In this document: positions 1 to 12,500 of the stretch, in pieces | Numbering within the stretch: position 1 is the first letter of the stretch | Layout: each line of letters begins with the position of its first letter | Source: Cyclospora cayetanensis | Taxonomy: Eukaryota > Apicomplexa > Conoidasida > Eucoccidiorida > Eimeriidae | Assembly (NCBI RefSeq): GCF_002999335.1 | Contig: NW_020312546.1 | Location: forward strand, 161,436-225,435 | Reading direction: 5' to 3' | Length of the DNA: 64,000 nucleotides | Position numbers and translations under genes: made by a program | The notes under the pieces: model-generated | Databases searched by the model: none | What the model saw: only the letters and a program-made list of their open reading frames with translations | Told to the model about the DNA's origin: nothing

Positions 1-1
1 G

Positions 2-1421
2 GAAGTGGCAGCGCGTCTTGCCTGCATTGCTCTTAGCAAAGCAGACGAGCTGAAGGGCAAGGGTGCCCTGATCCTCACAGATGCTGTGAGTTTTCGCAGT
101 ATGAAGGGGATGCGGTTTGTTCTCGGGGTGTCGCTTTGTGCAGGAGCTGGCACCCTTTAGAGGCTTTGACGCGCTCTATGGATGCCATGTAGACTTGCGA
201 TTCCCTTTTTAAAAGAAGAGCTTTAAACTGCGCGCCTTATTCCCTAAAAGTTTTTGTTTTCTCAAGAGGTTTCAGCTGTGTCGAATGCTTTGCATGACTG
301 CTACCGCCCCGGTGTACGTACAGGTGTATGAATGTGTATTCGGATTGTGGGTATGAATATGTCGGATGTGAAAATGTGTGTTTCGTGTGTGAATGCGTAT
401 ATCTATATAAATATATTTGTGTAAATGTGTTTTATTCATGAATATGTGTGAATCTCTCTCATGTGTGTCCGTGTGTATGGGCCCCTGTCCTCTGCAGGGT
501 GCACTAACGCTCAAGATGACGGAAGCCAGCTGCTCTGCAATTTCGAGTGCTTGTGGCGGCCCTCTTCCTGCCGCTGAGGGATCCTCGGAAGCTTCCACAG
601 CCGCAGGATCGTTATCGACGACAGCAGCAGCGCCTGTAGGAGCTGCTCTTGCAGCTCCAAACCCAGCCTCTGCTGCGCTTCTTACGGCCGCATTAAGCCC
701 CTCGAATCTGCAGGTCTCCCCAGCAGCAGCAGGAGCACCTGAAGCTCAGGCTGCCGGCGCTTCCTTTACCGAGGTTGAGCAGAAAATGCGGCAGCAGCTG
801 CGTGCGAATCTCCGGGTGCGGCTGGGGGCGAAGGCAGCTGCACAGGCCATGCAGCAGATCAGTCTGCAGCAGGGTGTGCAGCGAGAAACAGAACGTGCCC
901 TCCAAAGCATGATCAGCGGAGGGGTCTCTGCAGCTGCCACTCCACAGTCGCTGGCACAGGCTACCGCTGACTTAGCTGCTGAGCTCGCCAGAGCAGCGGC
1001 AGCAGAAAACAGTGCGATGCAGCTGACAGAAGACAGGGAAACAGCAGAAGCAGAAGCACCTGCGGCGGATGCACAACCAGAAGACGCAGCAGCAGCAGCA
1101 GCAGAGGCCAACAACCCAGTGGCCGTTTCTTCCTCAGCAGAACCTGCCTCTTTACCGGCAGCCGAAAGCTCTTCAGTCGATGACTTCGATCGGGCAAACG
1201 CAGCAGCAGCTCAGTCTGCTGTATCGGGGCTTGCCCATTTAGGTATAGAGCCAGTCGGAGCGAACGCATGCGGTCTCGCCGTATCTGAACTTCCAGAGGG
1301 ATTTCCGCTTGCAGGGGGTACCACTAGCAGCAGTCTCATGATTGTAGAGGCAGACTCAGACGACCAGGCAGTTCCTCTGAGTCTAGACGCGGCTCAACCA
1401 GCGGCGCAAGCCTCAGCCTAA
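2..1421 (+). CDS. C-terminal part of an unidentified Ala/Ser-rich protein (5' partial)
   Basis: Two exons are visible. Exon 2-85 reads from the left edge in frame and ends at a good donor (GTGAGT at 86). Exon 498-1421 follows a CTGCAG acceptor in the same phase (0) and ends at TAA. The joined tail is about 335 residues. The first 28 residues (start EVAARLACIALSKADEL) look like helical folded protein. The rest is Ala/Ser/Pro/Glu-rich, with one helical stretch (FTEVEQKMRQQLRANLRVR) that could be a coiled segment. No family was recognised. The intron (86-497) is T-rich with TGTG/TATA tracts. The upstream ATG at 417 lies inside this intron, so it is not a real start. The gene extends to the left of the window. 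Confidence 0.6.
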
Positions 1422-3546
1422 GCAGAAGCGCAGCAGCAGCAGCCACACACACCGCCTGGTGTTAAGGCGTTGCTTTCGTTGTGCTTAACTAAGGAGCCAG
1501 CAACGCACTGTAGGAAGAGGCTTCTTTACGATCGAAGACGGACGAAACGAACATCCAGCGCCAGCAGCGAGCCTCCAAACAGCAAGTAGGAGTACAAGTA
1601 GCTCCACCACCACCACCAAACGACCATCATCGCCACCAAACGACCGCTACACAACAGCTCGCGAAGCCTCTCACGCCTCTTTGCACCCTTGAAGGCACAC
1701 AAAGGAGCAGCGTGCATGCATAACAGACGTCTCTTAGCTTCCCTGATGGCTCAGATGCAAGGCGTCATCGGCTCGGGGGGAGTCGAACGGCGTGCTGCCC
1801 TGCGTTTGCAGCCGGAGAGCGGAGCGTCGGCGAGGCGGAGGGGGAGAAGGGGGGCAGAGAGGGAAGAGACGTAGATCCAAACAGAAACGTTCCCAGACGG
1901 AGGAGAGTGCCTAGGCTGCAGTAGGGATAGCGGAGGATGTCTTAGGCGCTTCGAAGGTAACTTAGAGTGCAGCTACTTTCTCAGTCATGGTGTCTTCTAC
2001 TAGTCAGTCATCCTTTGTCTATATTTCCATCTGTGTGTGTATATTTAGCCGAACCATACATGTCTTAGCATCGCGGTCCGCTTTCGCCATGTCTTCCTTC
2101 GTTTGCAAACCTCGTCGTTGGCGCCCTGTGCAACTTGATGAATTCGAGTGACGGGGAAGCGTCTTTTGTTTGCATGGTATTCTGGGTGTTCCCCGCATGT
2201 GTGTTGTATCATTTATTCATAATCTCTTGCAGTCGCACTCTCTAGGGCTAACTGGCCAGCTAGCTGCTTGTCTGCCTACCTGCTCGCTTGCCTGTCTGCG
2301 GGGGGTTCCTCTGCGTCTGCATCAAAAAAGATGGCTGCAGGCAGACACACTGGTAGGACGCGCAGGGAACACGAGCTGCAGTTGTAGGAGCCGCAGGCGT
2401 TAGACATAGCAGCCTTCACCGCCTGAAATTCTCTAGCTCACGAAAACTGGTGAAGGAGGGTGGGGTACCTCCATTTGCTGTGTAGCAGCAGGATTATTAG
2501 GCTTTCCTTTCTCCGCGAGAAAGCCTAAGCGACAATTAAACAACGCGGATACAACCAAACTGTGTCTTCCCTAGTGCATTCGGTTTTCTTCCTGATTGGT
2601 GCGTCGAATGGCAGCTAGGCATTAGCAGTGAGTGCAGTTTCTCTCTGCCTCCCCATCTGTGGCGAAGATCGGGGCAGGCAGGCAGGCGGGTGGGCTGACG
2701 TGCTTTTCGCGTGAGGCTGCTCTGGTAGAAATATATTGTGCGGAAACAACAAAACGGCAAAAGCGATGCTCAGCCTTTGCACAGCCCGGTGGAAGCGCGA
2801 CTGACGAGAATGTTCATACAGATACCCGCATATCTACGTCGACAATGGCGATCTCTTTCTTGACTGAATAAAGTTTCCAAGACACCCAACAGCTTTTGAA
2901 GTGTTTTGGAGCCCTAAGGCACAGCCGCAGTTCCTGCAGACTTCACACGCCACCGCATGTAGTACTGTCCAGCTGCGCAGAATCTAGTGGCTTTTCTCTC
3001 CTTTTTGCTAATTTTTTTTTGTGCTGTCACCTCTTCGCACATCCCGCATGGATTCAGGCACATCGTGTTTCGCTTATTTCTCGTCATTCCTCGCTCTAAA
3101 ATGCATATTTCTGAATCTCCCCTGTGTTGATTTAGCCATTATCAAAAACTGCAATGGTCTTGTCGTAGATAAACAAAATTCGAAACGAAAAAATTGGACC
3201 TGTGTCCATGTACTTCTACAATGGGATTGGACCCTAAAACCAAACAAACAACGCATTCGGACGGGTGTTACTGTCACAAGACCATCGTCACTTTCCATTT
3301 TGATAAGCTGCTTGCCGTATTGTTTATTGAACTTGTGGTTGGCTTTGTTGTTTTCGCGGGAGTAAGGTTCGATGACACCCCTTCCGAAGAAGCATCTGCG
3401 TGGAACCGCAGATGCTTGGCTTGTTCTAATCTTTGAAATGATCTTTGCTCCACCTGTTCTTGCTTCTTCTTCCTCCCTATGAGTGATCGCTCTTCCCTTT
3501 GAATCGGCAGTAAGATGACGGAACAAGCAAGGAGGAAGCGCCTGGG
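1422..3546. other. Intergenic stretch, no gene recognised
   Basis: This separates the 3' end of the Ala-rich gene from the 3' end of the phosphodiesterase gene, so the two genes converge here. It should hold both 3' UTRs. Only short frames without family signatures are present (for example 2170-2403, 3021-3365 and 3074-3526 on either strand). No RNA gene or repeat array is evident. Confidence 0.5.
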
Positions 3547-6500
3547 CTAAGGCGCAGCACGAGCGGGAGGTGTGCCGCTCGCGTTGGGGATAAGTGCTGT
3601 CACCTCATTACTGTCTCTCCAGTTGACGCCAGTGTCGGAGATGCGCTGCCAGAACCCCGAGTTGGATCGCATTTGAGTCAAGCAAACCTGGAAGGAATAC
3701 CACGCACGATAATGCATAGCAGAGCACAGCATGAAGCCAAGCCAAAAAACAGTAAAACAAACGATTTATCAGGAAACCTCTGACTGAGGCAGAGTAATTG
3801 AAAGTGATGATGGAAAAGAGCAGAAATCAGAGCGAAACGGCCAGGTAGACTAGGAAATGCTAGAGAAAATGTCTGAAACAATCGGCGTTTATGAGGAATG
3901 CGAAAACTAAAATGAGGTTAGAAGTATGCCACCAGACACGGAAGCCAGCTTCCAACGTGAAACCAGCGTCCAAAAGAATGCCACGCAAACGAAAAGAAAG
4001 ACCCTTCCAGGAGTTGCACTCGAGGTTTTTTGCTCGATGAAAGCCCCTTTCACTTAAACGCCTCCTATCCGTCGAAACACAAGTAACTGGAAGAGCGCAG
4101 AACTGCGTGGAAGTGTTGTTCAACAGTAAAGCAGCACTCGAGGAAGCGCCTAAAGTGCCATGTTCATGTCGCTGTACCCCAAGAATAGCGCCAGAAGCAT
4201 CCGCCTGCTCCAAGGTTTCGAAAAGTGGTTGGCATATTAAGCGGATGAAGCCGATCTGACTTTTCGGCACATCTGTTGTTTGTTCGTTGCAAACGGGAGA
4301 AATGGGCAGGCCAAGTTCTAATTCTTGTGCGCCCTGAGAACACGCATTGCAGAGTGGCTAATGCGGCTGAGTGATCATGATGAAGGAAGCGGGGAGCAGC
4401 TCAAGAAACGTTCCGCAAAAGGTGGATCACAAAAATGCACGAATGCCGTCCACCGGTTTCGCCGAAAGGAAGCGAGGAGTGAGCGCGCAGTGAAAGAAGG
4501 CTAACAGCGATGACCACGTGCGACATGACGCTGCAGGGGAGAAGCCAAGGAAAAATCTCTAATCCGCATGAAAGTCTATTTTCCATAGAGAAAGAGAGAG
4601 AGAGAGGGAAAGCCGCTCATGCACACATGAAGGAGCGCAAAAGAGACCTTCGCAGTGAGGAGAGACGACAGAAAAGTGCTGAAAATGCCCCCATGAAGAA
4701 GTTGCGCAGACGTGACAGAAAAACCGGAAGGCGAAAACTCTGAATCCATGAAAACGTCTGAACGCGAAGCAAAGAGATGGACAAACCTGAGAAAAAAACT
4801 CCTTCATCAGGGCGCGAGACCACTTGTAGTGCTGCTCCCAGTTCACCGCAGAATGTCTGCAAACAAAGACATGTATTTGAGATCTGCTGCTTGCGGTGCG
4901 AATGCTGCTCATGACCAGAATGGAGCAATTGTAATCCTCTCGACCTACCCGATATCGGCGCATCTAATGCAAGCCTTTGCAATCATCCAGCAATCTGTTG
5001 AAGTATCTTCTCCAATGGCTTTACGATCTGCCTCCTCTGTTGCAACGTCTGCGTTTGCCATTCGGGAGACCGTCGATTGCATGACTTGCATGCGCAACTT
5101 GAATCGCGTGAGAAAGTCGAAATGCGAGGCCAAGTCCGTTTCTAAAACCAGCTCGACTATGGCTGCGCGCTCGGACTGCAGATATGCGCATACGCATGCA
5201 GACATAATATATATATATATAGACACACATATATACACACGTACGCATACATACTCGATGAGATAGAGAGGTGATGGAAGCCAAGAGAAAGCGGGATAGA
5301 GAAGGAAGTATGGGAGGAAAACGAAAAAAAGAGAATGTTTCGTAGAAGCTGCATCTGGCAGGTAGGCTTCTCACAGAGAGAACAGCAAGACCCCAAAATA
5401 TGAACCCCCCTCATACCTTGTACTGGTCGGCGGAGAGGTGTTCTAAGATGTTCGCCGCTCCATTGGAATAGAATAGCATTGTGCGAAAAGCCACGGAGAC
5501 GTGAAAATTCTCCAGTACTGCCTGCAAAGTGTACAGCACGCAAGACCACCGTGGAATTCTGAACTGGAGGGAACGCACAACACAGCGTCTACAGGAACGC
5601 CAAAAAGACACGAGCAAGCGTCCTTGTGTTTCGCAAAAGGACGGGAGCCAGCCAATCCCTTTTTGGTGATTGTTCGACCCTTAGTTCTATTCAGGGGCAT
5701 GCGTGGTGAAGGCAGTTCTTTACCCTGTCATTATATGTAATGGCTAGGGGATGATTGGAGTTGATAAGAAGAGAGTTATTCACGCCGAAGTGGCCAACAT
5801 CATGCACCAAGGCAGAAACAACGACCGCCAGCTTCTGTAAGGGGGTTAGTCTGAAGGGTCGAGGCGGGAGCCCAATGCGGTGACAACAAACAGCCAAGCA
5901 GATGGCAAAAATATATTAATATGTACACACGCATGCATACTTACATGTACATATATATGTATGTATACATATACATATATACATACATATACATACACAC
6001 ATACATGTACATATATACACACATGCATCCATACACATACATACATACATATACATACATATACATACGTACATACATGTACATACATACATGTACAAAC
6101 ATAGATGTACATACATACATACACACATACACATATATACATACAAACATACATACATACACATGCATACATACATATACATGCATACATACATATACAT
6201 CCATACATACATATACATACATACATATACATGTATACATATATATATACATATATATATATATATATGTATACATGCCAAGTGGCTCCTTCCACGTCCT
6301 ATTCATCCGGAGATATGCAGCAGTTCACTGACACCAGCGAAAAGACAGAGAAAGACAGTCTAAACCCCTCGAGGCAAGGAAGGCACCAACTAGAAAGGCC
6401 TCATTTTGCACCGCCGAGCTTTGTTTCGCAGCTTTGCATGGCAAGGGAAGCAGTCACGAAGAAAAAGACGTGGAAACGCAAGTGAGGAAGGCACTCCCCA

Positions 6501-9500
6501 ATAGTTCAAAGTTTGTTTTTCTACTTGCACCACCCACCATGCCCTAGGTTTCTGATTACGATCGTGCAACTGAAAATACGCTGGCTCTCTCGCTTGCTAG
6601 CTTGGAAATTGTTGACCCTTTTCTGCGAGCAGTCCTCGTTTTGTACCTTTCAGTTTTTAATGTGCGGTTCGTTCATGGGCGTTCTTTTTTCGAGAGCTTG
6701 CAGCAGCTCCTGGCTACAGTTTTTGAACTCGCAAGAAAGGTTTGCTTACACGTTCCAGCATGCGGTATGGCGAAGAAGCCAGACATTTAGATGGGCTACA
6801 GTTCCAGCATGGCGCTCGTTGTGATACGGAGTTTTCCGATATCTGCGCATCAGGCGAACGTCGACAGACAGCGAAAAAACGCAAGGCAGACGTCGGTAAA
6901 ACAGCGGCGCTTTTGCATGCAAGAACGCTCTGGATCTTTTCTGCAAAGACTACTTTTTTGGACGTTTAAAGAGCCTAAATGCCGAGTGTTCTGTGAGGAA
7001 ACAGCGAGCGCGCCAGACATGCAGGCCTGACTGTGCATCCCCTGCAGCGGTACCGAATGCAAAGCTCTCTAACGAAGGTTGACCATTTGCTGTCATCGAC
7101 AGGGATAGCGTCTGAGTCACTCAGGAAAGCCCTGAAACGCACAAGAAATCCTCGAAAAAAGCCGCAGGTTTTTATGAGTCAAGAACGACGTTGTGCTCTT
7201 GCTGGCAGGGTGGTGGCGAAGGCGCAAGCGTTCTTATGGCAGCGCGTCTGCGCGCTGCTCTACGGCGAAATCAGCGCTGTGAACACTCCGCAATCATGAA
7301 CATCATCGTGTAGCCGACAGCAGTGGACGCATGCGTTTGCAAGACAACAGCCCCGCCTTCCCCTGTTCGGGCGGGGCAGGCAGAAATCAGAAAGCCGCTG
7401 ACCTTCTGAGCTGGAAGCCGACGGAAGGCAGGACGTTGCCTTTGGTCATGTCGGAGAGGAGGTAGACGTTCAGATTCCAGTTTCTTCCGATTTGCGCGAG
7501 CAGGGAAATCAGAGGATCATGGGGACCCTCTGCTCCATTGAGGCTTTGCTTTCTTGAATGCGGCGCCGCCGACGACCCTAAGTCTTTGAGGATAATTCCC
7601 CTTTGCATACTTTTCTTCCTCGCTGCAAACGTGCGCGAGTTACGGGAGCCTCCGGCCAGATTCAGTTCAAATTGCTCGCTTTCAGAGGGCGGGCATGGCG
7701 CATCCTGGAATTTTATGAGTAAATCATTGATAAAATGGCTGTTCGAAGAGATAAACGCGCAACAGTCGGGGGGAAAAAGCCATGAAGGTGCCTCTAAAAG
7801 AAATCACGGATCCACGCGCTGACACACACGACACGTAAGGGCGGCTGGGAAGGAAAAAAAGTTCTCGGCATCAAGGCGTGTGCAAAAGAAGCACTTATCA
7901 TGAAGCACAAGCGGTCGCCCCTAGCGTGTTTCAATGTGGGTAGCGCCTGCATTCATCTCCTATGCAAGAAATCGATACGGCCGAAACTGCAGTGTATGTA
8001 CACTTCGGGAAGGCTGGACCCAGGAGAGGGTTCTTCGGAACAAGAAGCGCGAAGAAGCAGGTCGACGTTGCGGAAAGAGCGCGCAATAAATGAAATACGA
8101 TGAAGGAAAACGGCAGAAGAGAGGCGGAGGAAATGAGGGAAAGGGGAAGGGGGAGCCTTAGAATGCCGTGAAGTTTGGTCTCAACAGCAACGCCACGGCC
8201 AAGATGGGGAGCTAGTGCAACGAGAACAGTCCTATTCACCTGCATTTGTTTCTCCTTTTAGGGTCGATCGTAGAGATTTCCATCGTTTGTATTGTGCTGA
8301 CGCCTGCAGGAAGACGTATAAAACAGCAACTGAGAGCAAATGCATGTCTATCAAAATAGGCACGCGCAATCATAGAGGCGGTGGCTATGGAAAGAAGAAG
8401 GGCAGGGAGGTAGGCAGGTTAGCAGGTCAGCAGACACCAGATACAAAGAAACCAGGCGTAGCGCAAGCCTCGAGAAAGTGCATTTCCTATCGAGCTGTGG
8501 GTACTAGAAGAGGAAGCAATGGAGGCCGTAGTAAAAGCAAACACATAGAAAACGCCAACCAATAGTGCCGTTGGGAGGCAGGAGTAGCGGAGAGGTGCCT
8601 ACTGGATCGTCTCCCCAGAATCAGAAAATCTCCGCTTCGCTTCCGGTACTGCGCTGCGAAGCCAAAAAATACCAAAACACAAGACAGCGGAAAAAAGGCG
8701 GAGGCTCAGCAGCAGCAGCCCACCACGATAGATATATATAGACGGAAGAGCAGTGCTAGCGAGACAGTGGCTGCTTGAGATGCCCCCGTCTGACAGCGTC
8801 TTTAAAGACGAAAAACGAGCAACCGCTGCACTCAGCGACAACGCGATCCGTACGGGTTACGTGGTTTTCTCGCAGCGCTAAGTGAGAAGAATCAGAACTT
8901 GAAGCATCGGAATGACGGTGAAGAGAGCTTCTCCGGGATTCCCCTGCCTCTCTCTCCCGATGATGAGCATCTTCTTAAGCGCAAGGGACATACATATACA
9001 CACATACACGCAGCTACACACGCATTGATACGAAAACATTCATGGAGACATATAGCTACATGCATAGATGCACATACTATACATACATACAAACATACAC
9101 GTACATTTCCACATAATACACATACATTTCCACTTAATACACATACATTTCCACATAATACACATGCATTTCCACAAAATATGCATGCATTTCCACATAA
9201 CATACATACATTTACACATATGTCTACACATTAATTTACACATATATTCACACATACACGTACAAACACACATATACACATACATATTCACTTGCATATA
9301 CCCAGAGAAAGTGCACATGGCCTTGCGCATGGCGACTAGGCATGGTTTTTATGAAGCAAGTAGGCAAAAAAGGCGGGAGGCGGTTAAAACAACAAACTCC
9401 GGATTCGGAATCTAGGTAATTGCCGCTTCGTGCCGTCTTCTTTTCAGCGTCTCTATCTTTCTTCTGAGTGCTGTCTCTTCCCCCCTTTCCAATGCCCGCT

Positions 9501-12500
9501 GACTCCCCTCCTAACCGCCGGGCGGTGTCTGTGAGATGCTCGCCTTTTTTCGCGCTCGCGGAGTCTTCGGCTGTTGCATGCGTTGCCGGAAGCTTACTAG
9601 GACCTCTCGGCATTTGTGTATAGACAGCCCACGCATGCGCAGATCCGCTTAGGGGATCTACAGGCCTCTGATCGTCCAGGTGCGAGAGGCATAGCTGCGC
9701 TTGAACCAGCGCAACCAGCACCTGCGAAATGGTGCCTTCAAGGTGCGTGATATCCTTTGGAAAAGCCAGCTTTACTTCACGCAAGGAAGCCTAAGACAAT
9801 CCCCGCAGAGTGCAGCAGCGGTAGGAGAAGTAGGCGGGGTAGGGGAGAAAGGCCAGGAATACATATATGTATATACATATTTGTATATGTCTCCAAATTC
9901 TTGTATATATATATGTATATATACAAGAATTAGCTGTAGATAGAGGGGTAGATGTGAAGACACGAGGCAGAGAGAGAAGCGCAGCGTTTCGGAGGTTCAA
10001 ATGCCATATAGTTCATAAACGTGTGCGGCAGGCTGTCTCTCTCCCCGAGTGCGACGAAACGCGAGCAGCCAAACAGACAGGGCGATGGGGGGTTTAGAGG
10101 GGATGGGGGCATGTGCCTTAAAGGAAAGTGAGGCCAGATGCGCATTAGAAGAAAAGCAGGCTGGTAGAGCTTAGGCAGGGAAGAGAGACGGACGGCTAAA
10201 TATACCCCTTGCTCCTAATCCCTACACTTGTGCGATCACGGCTGACATCCGCGGAAATTCGCGGCAGTATTTTCTTTCAGCAGCAGCAGTTTCTTTCGGC
10301 AGTGTAAAAAAACCAGCAGCAGTGTCGGTAGCACTTTCTTTCAACGGTTTCTTTCAGCAGCAGCAGTAGTAATATCAGCAGCAGCAATAGTAATATCAAC
10401 AGCAGCAGTAGTAATATCAGCAGCAGCAGTAGTAATATCAACAGCAGCAGTAGTAATATCAGCAAAAGTAATATCAGCAGCAGCAGCAACAACAGTAATA
10501 TTAACAGCAGCAGCAGCAAGAGTAATATCAGCAGCATATGCTGACGGCTGTGTTTCTACGGAGAGACACACACACCTCAGCCGTTGCAATGCAGTGGAAG
10601 AGTTCCCCCAACGGCGAATGTTCTACCAAAGCTGCCGCTTGCTTCCTTATGCCTGCCATGTCTTTATCTGCCTGAGCGAAAAAGACTCGGGGGGCAAGAC
10701 GTTCAACAAAGTTCAAAGAGACGACAGACAGACCACGAAAACAAGAGGCAGGGAGGGCACACGCAGAGAGGCACAGAGAGAGGCACAGAGAGAGGAACGG
10801 AGAAGGCAGCGACGACTGCAAAATCACGGCAGACTGTCTGCAGACAGTGGAAGGCGGCCAGCACAAGGGGTAACATTTGCATGCATGCAGGGAGGAAGAA
10901 AGAAAGGAGGGGGGGACAAAAAGAGAAAGCGAGGGCACATACAAAAATCCAATGCGCTAGAGATCTCGATCAACGCATAGCAGTGCCACGTGACACTTGA
11001 ATAACAGACACGAATGCAGAAAACTTGCCGGCATAAGCGGCTGTACACCCACCTGCCGCATCATGGAAAAGCGATGGCGAGAAGAGATATGTGCACTGCG
11101 GATTGTAAGGCATGCAACCAGCAAGAACGTCAACACCGACAAACAAAGGAAAAAGCAGTTGACTGCCCCCGCTGCAGCACACAGAGGAAGTCCACACACT
11201 CTGCTGCACCTTCTTGAAAGGACTGCTGCCTTTCTTTCTCCTCATGTAGCCGCCGCAGCTGCACAAATTTCTACCAAATTGTTGCATGCTTATTTTTTCT
11301 TCTGTATCTCTTTCTCTCTCTGTGTATGTATGTGTGCATGTATACACATATATAGGTGTGTGTGTGTGTGTGCATGTATATGTATATGCATATAAAGGTG
11401 TGCAGGTGTGTGTGCATGTATGTGTATATATACATATATAGGTGTGTATGTGTGTTCTGTGCGCCGAAAAATATATATATATATATATAGGTGTGCATGC
11501 GTGCATGTATATGTATGTATAGATAGGTGTGTATGTGTGTTCTGTGCGCCGAAAAAAAAGTATATATATATATATATATATATATAGGTGTGCATGCGTG
11601 CATGTATATGTATGTATAGATAGGTGTGTATGTGTGTTCTATGCGCGGAAAAAATGTATATATACATATATATGTGCATATACATATATACATATATGTG
11701 TTTCCGTAACTTTGTATGCGTCTGTGTGTGCGCATCGCTGCCTCTGGAAGGCGAGTCAGAACGCTTCATGCAGCCAATGCTGCTGTGAGGAAATCATGGG
11801 GAAGACCCTCATGCCACCCCTCTTTTGCGGGCATATATATATATATATGTCGCATTGTTGAGGAGTGTAAGAAATGAGGAAGAAGCCTGCCTGCTAAGGA
11901 TATTTGCTGAAAAAGTCTGTGCCTCACGCTGGCGCTTGCTGGGTGGAAGCAAGAAAGCGATAGCCGTCCACCACGTGGCAATCCAAAGGCAGAAGACGAG
12001 CACTGAGAGGTAGGGAACTGCAACCGCATAGGCTGCAATAACAAGAAGAAGCGGCTGTGAGGCTGATATGATCGAATCTCTTCTTGCAAATAGGGTAAAA
12101 TCAAAGGCCAGTGAGTGTCCAAGCAGAAACTCCGATATCTGGCGCGTGCGGCTTCCTGATGCATGCAACCAAAACAACAGACAGAGAGAGAGAGTGAGAG
12201 AGAGAAGCAGCAGCAACACAACGGCGTCCATCGCATGCCTGTGTGTATGCACTATGCATGTATGTATGCAATATGCATGCGGCAGCGGGCAGACAGAGAG
12301 AGAGGGGGAGAGAGAGAAAGAGAGAGAAAGAAAGATAGAGAGAAAGAGAGAAAGAGAGAGAAAGAGAGAGAAAGAGAGAGATAGAGAGAAAGATTATCAC
12401 GCGGCGTGCAGGAAGGAGCACGCAAAAAAGAGGGAAAAGCAGCTGTTGTGTATGGCAAAGCCAAAGGGACATGAGCAAGGATTTCTTTAAAGAGACAGAC

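Noticed and set aside
417..497. ATG at 417 as the start of the Ala-rich protein
   Set aside because: The preceding 80 bases are T/G-rich intron ending in a CAG acceptor, and an upstream exon fits in phase.
5846..6331. Overlapping Tyr/Cys-rich frames
   Set aside because: They are a product of the intronic ATAC repeat.
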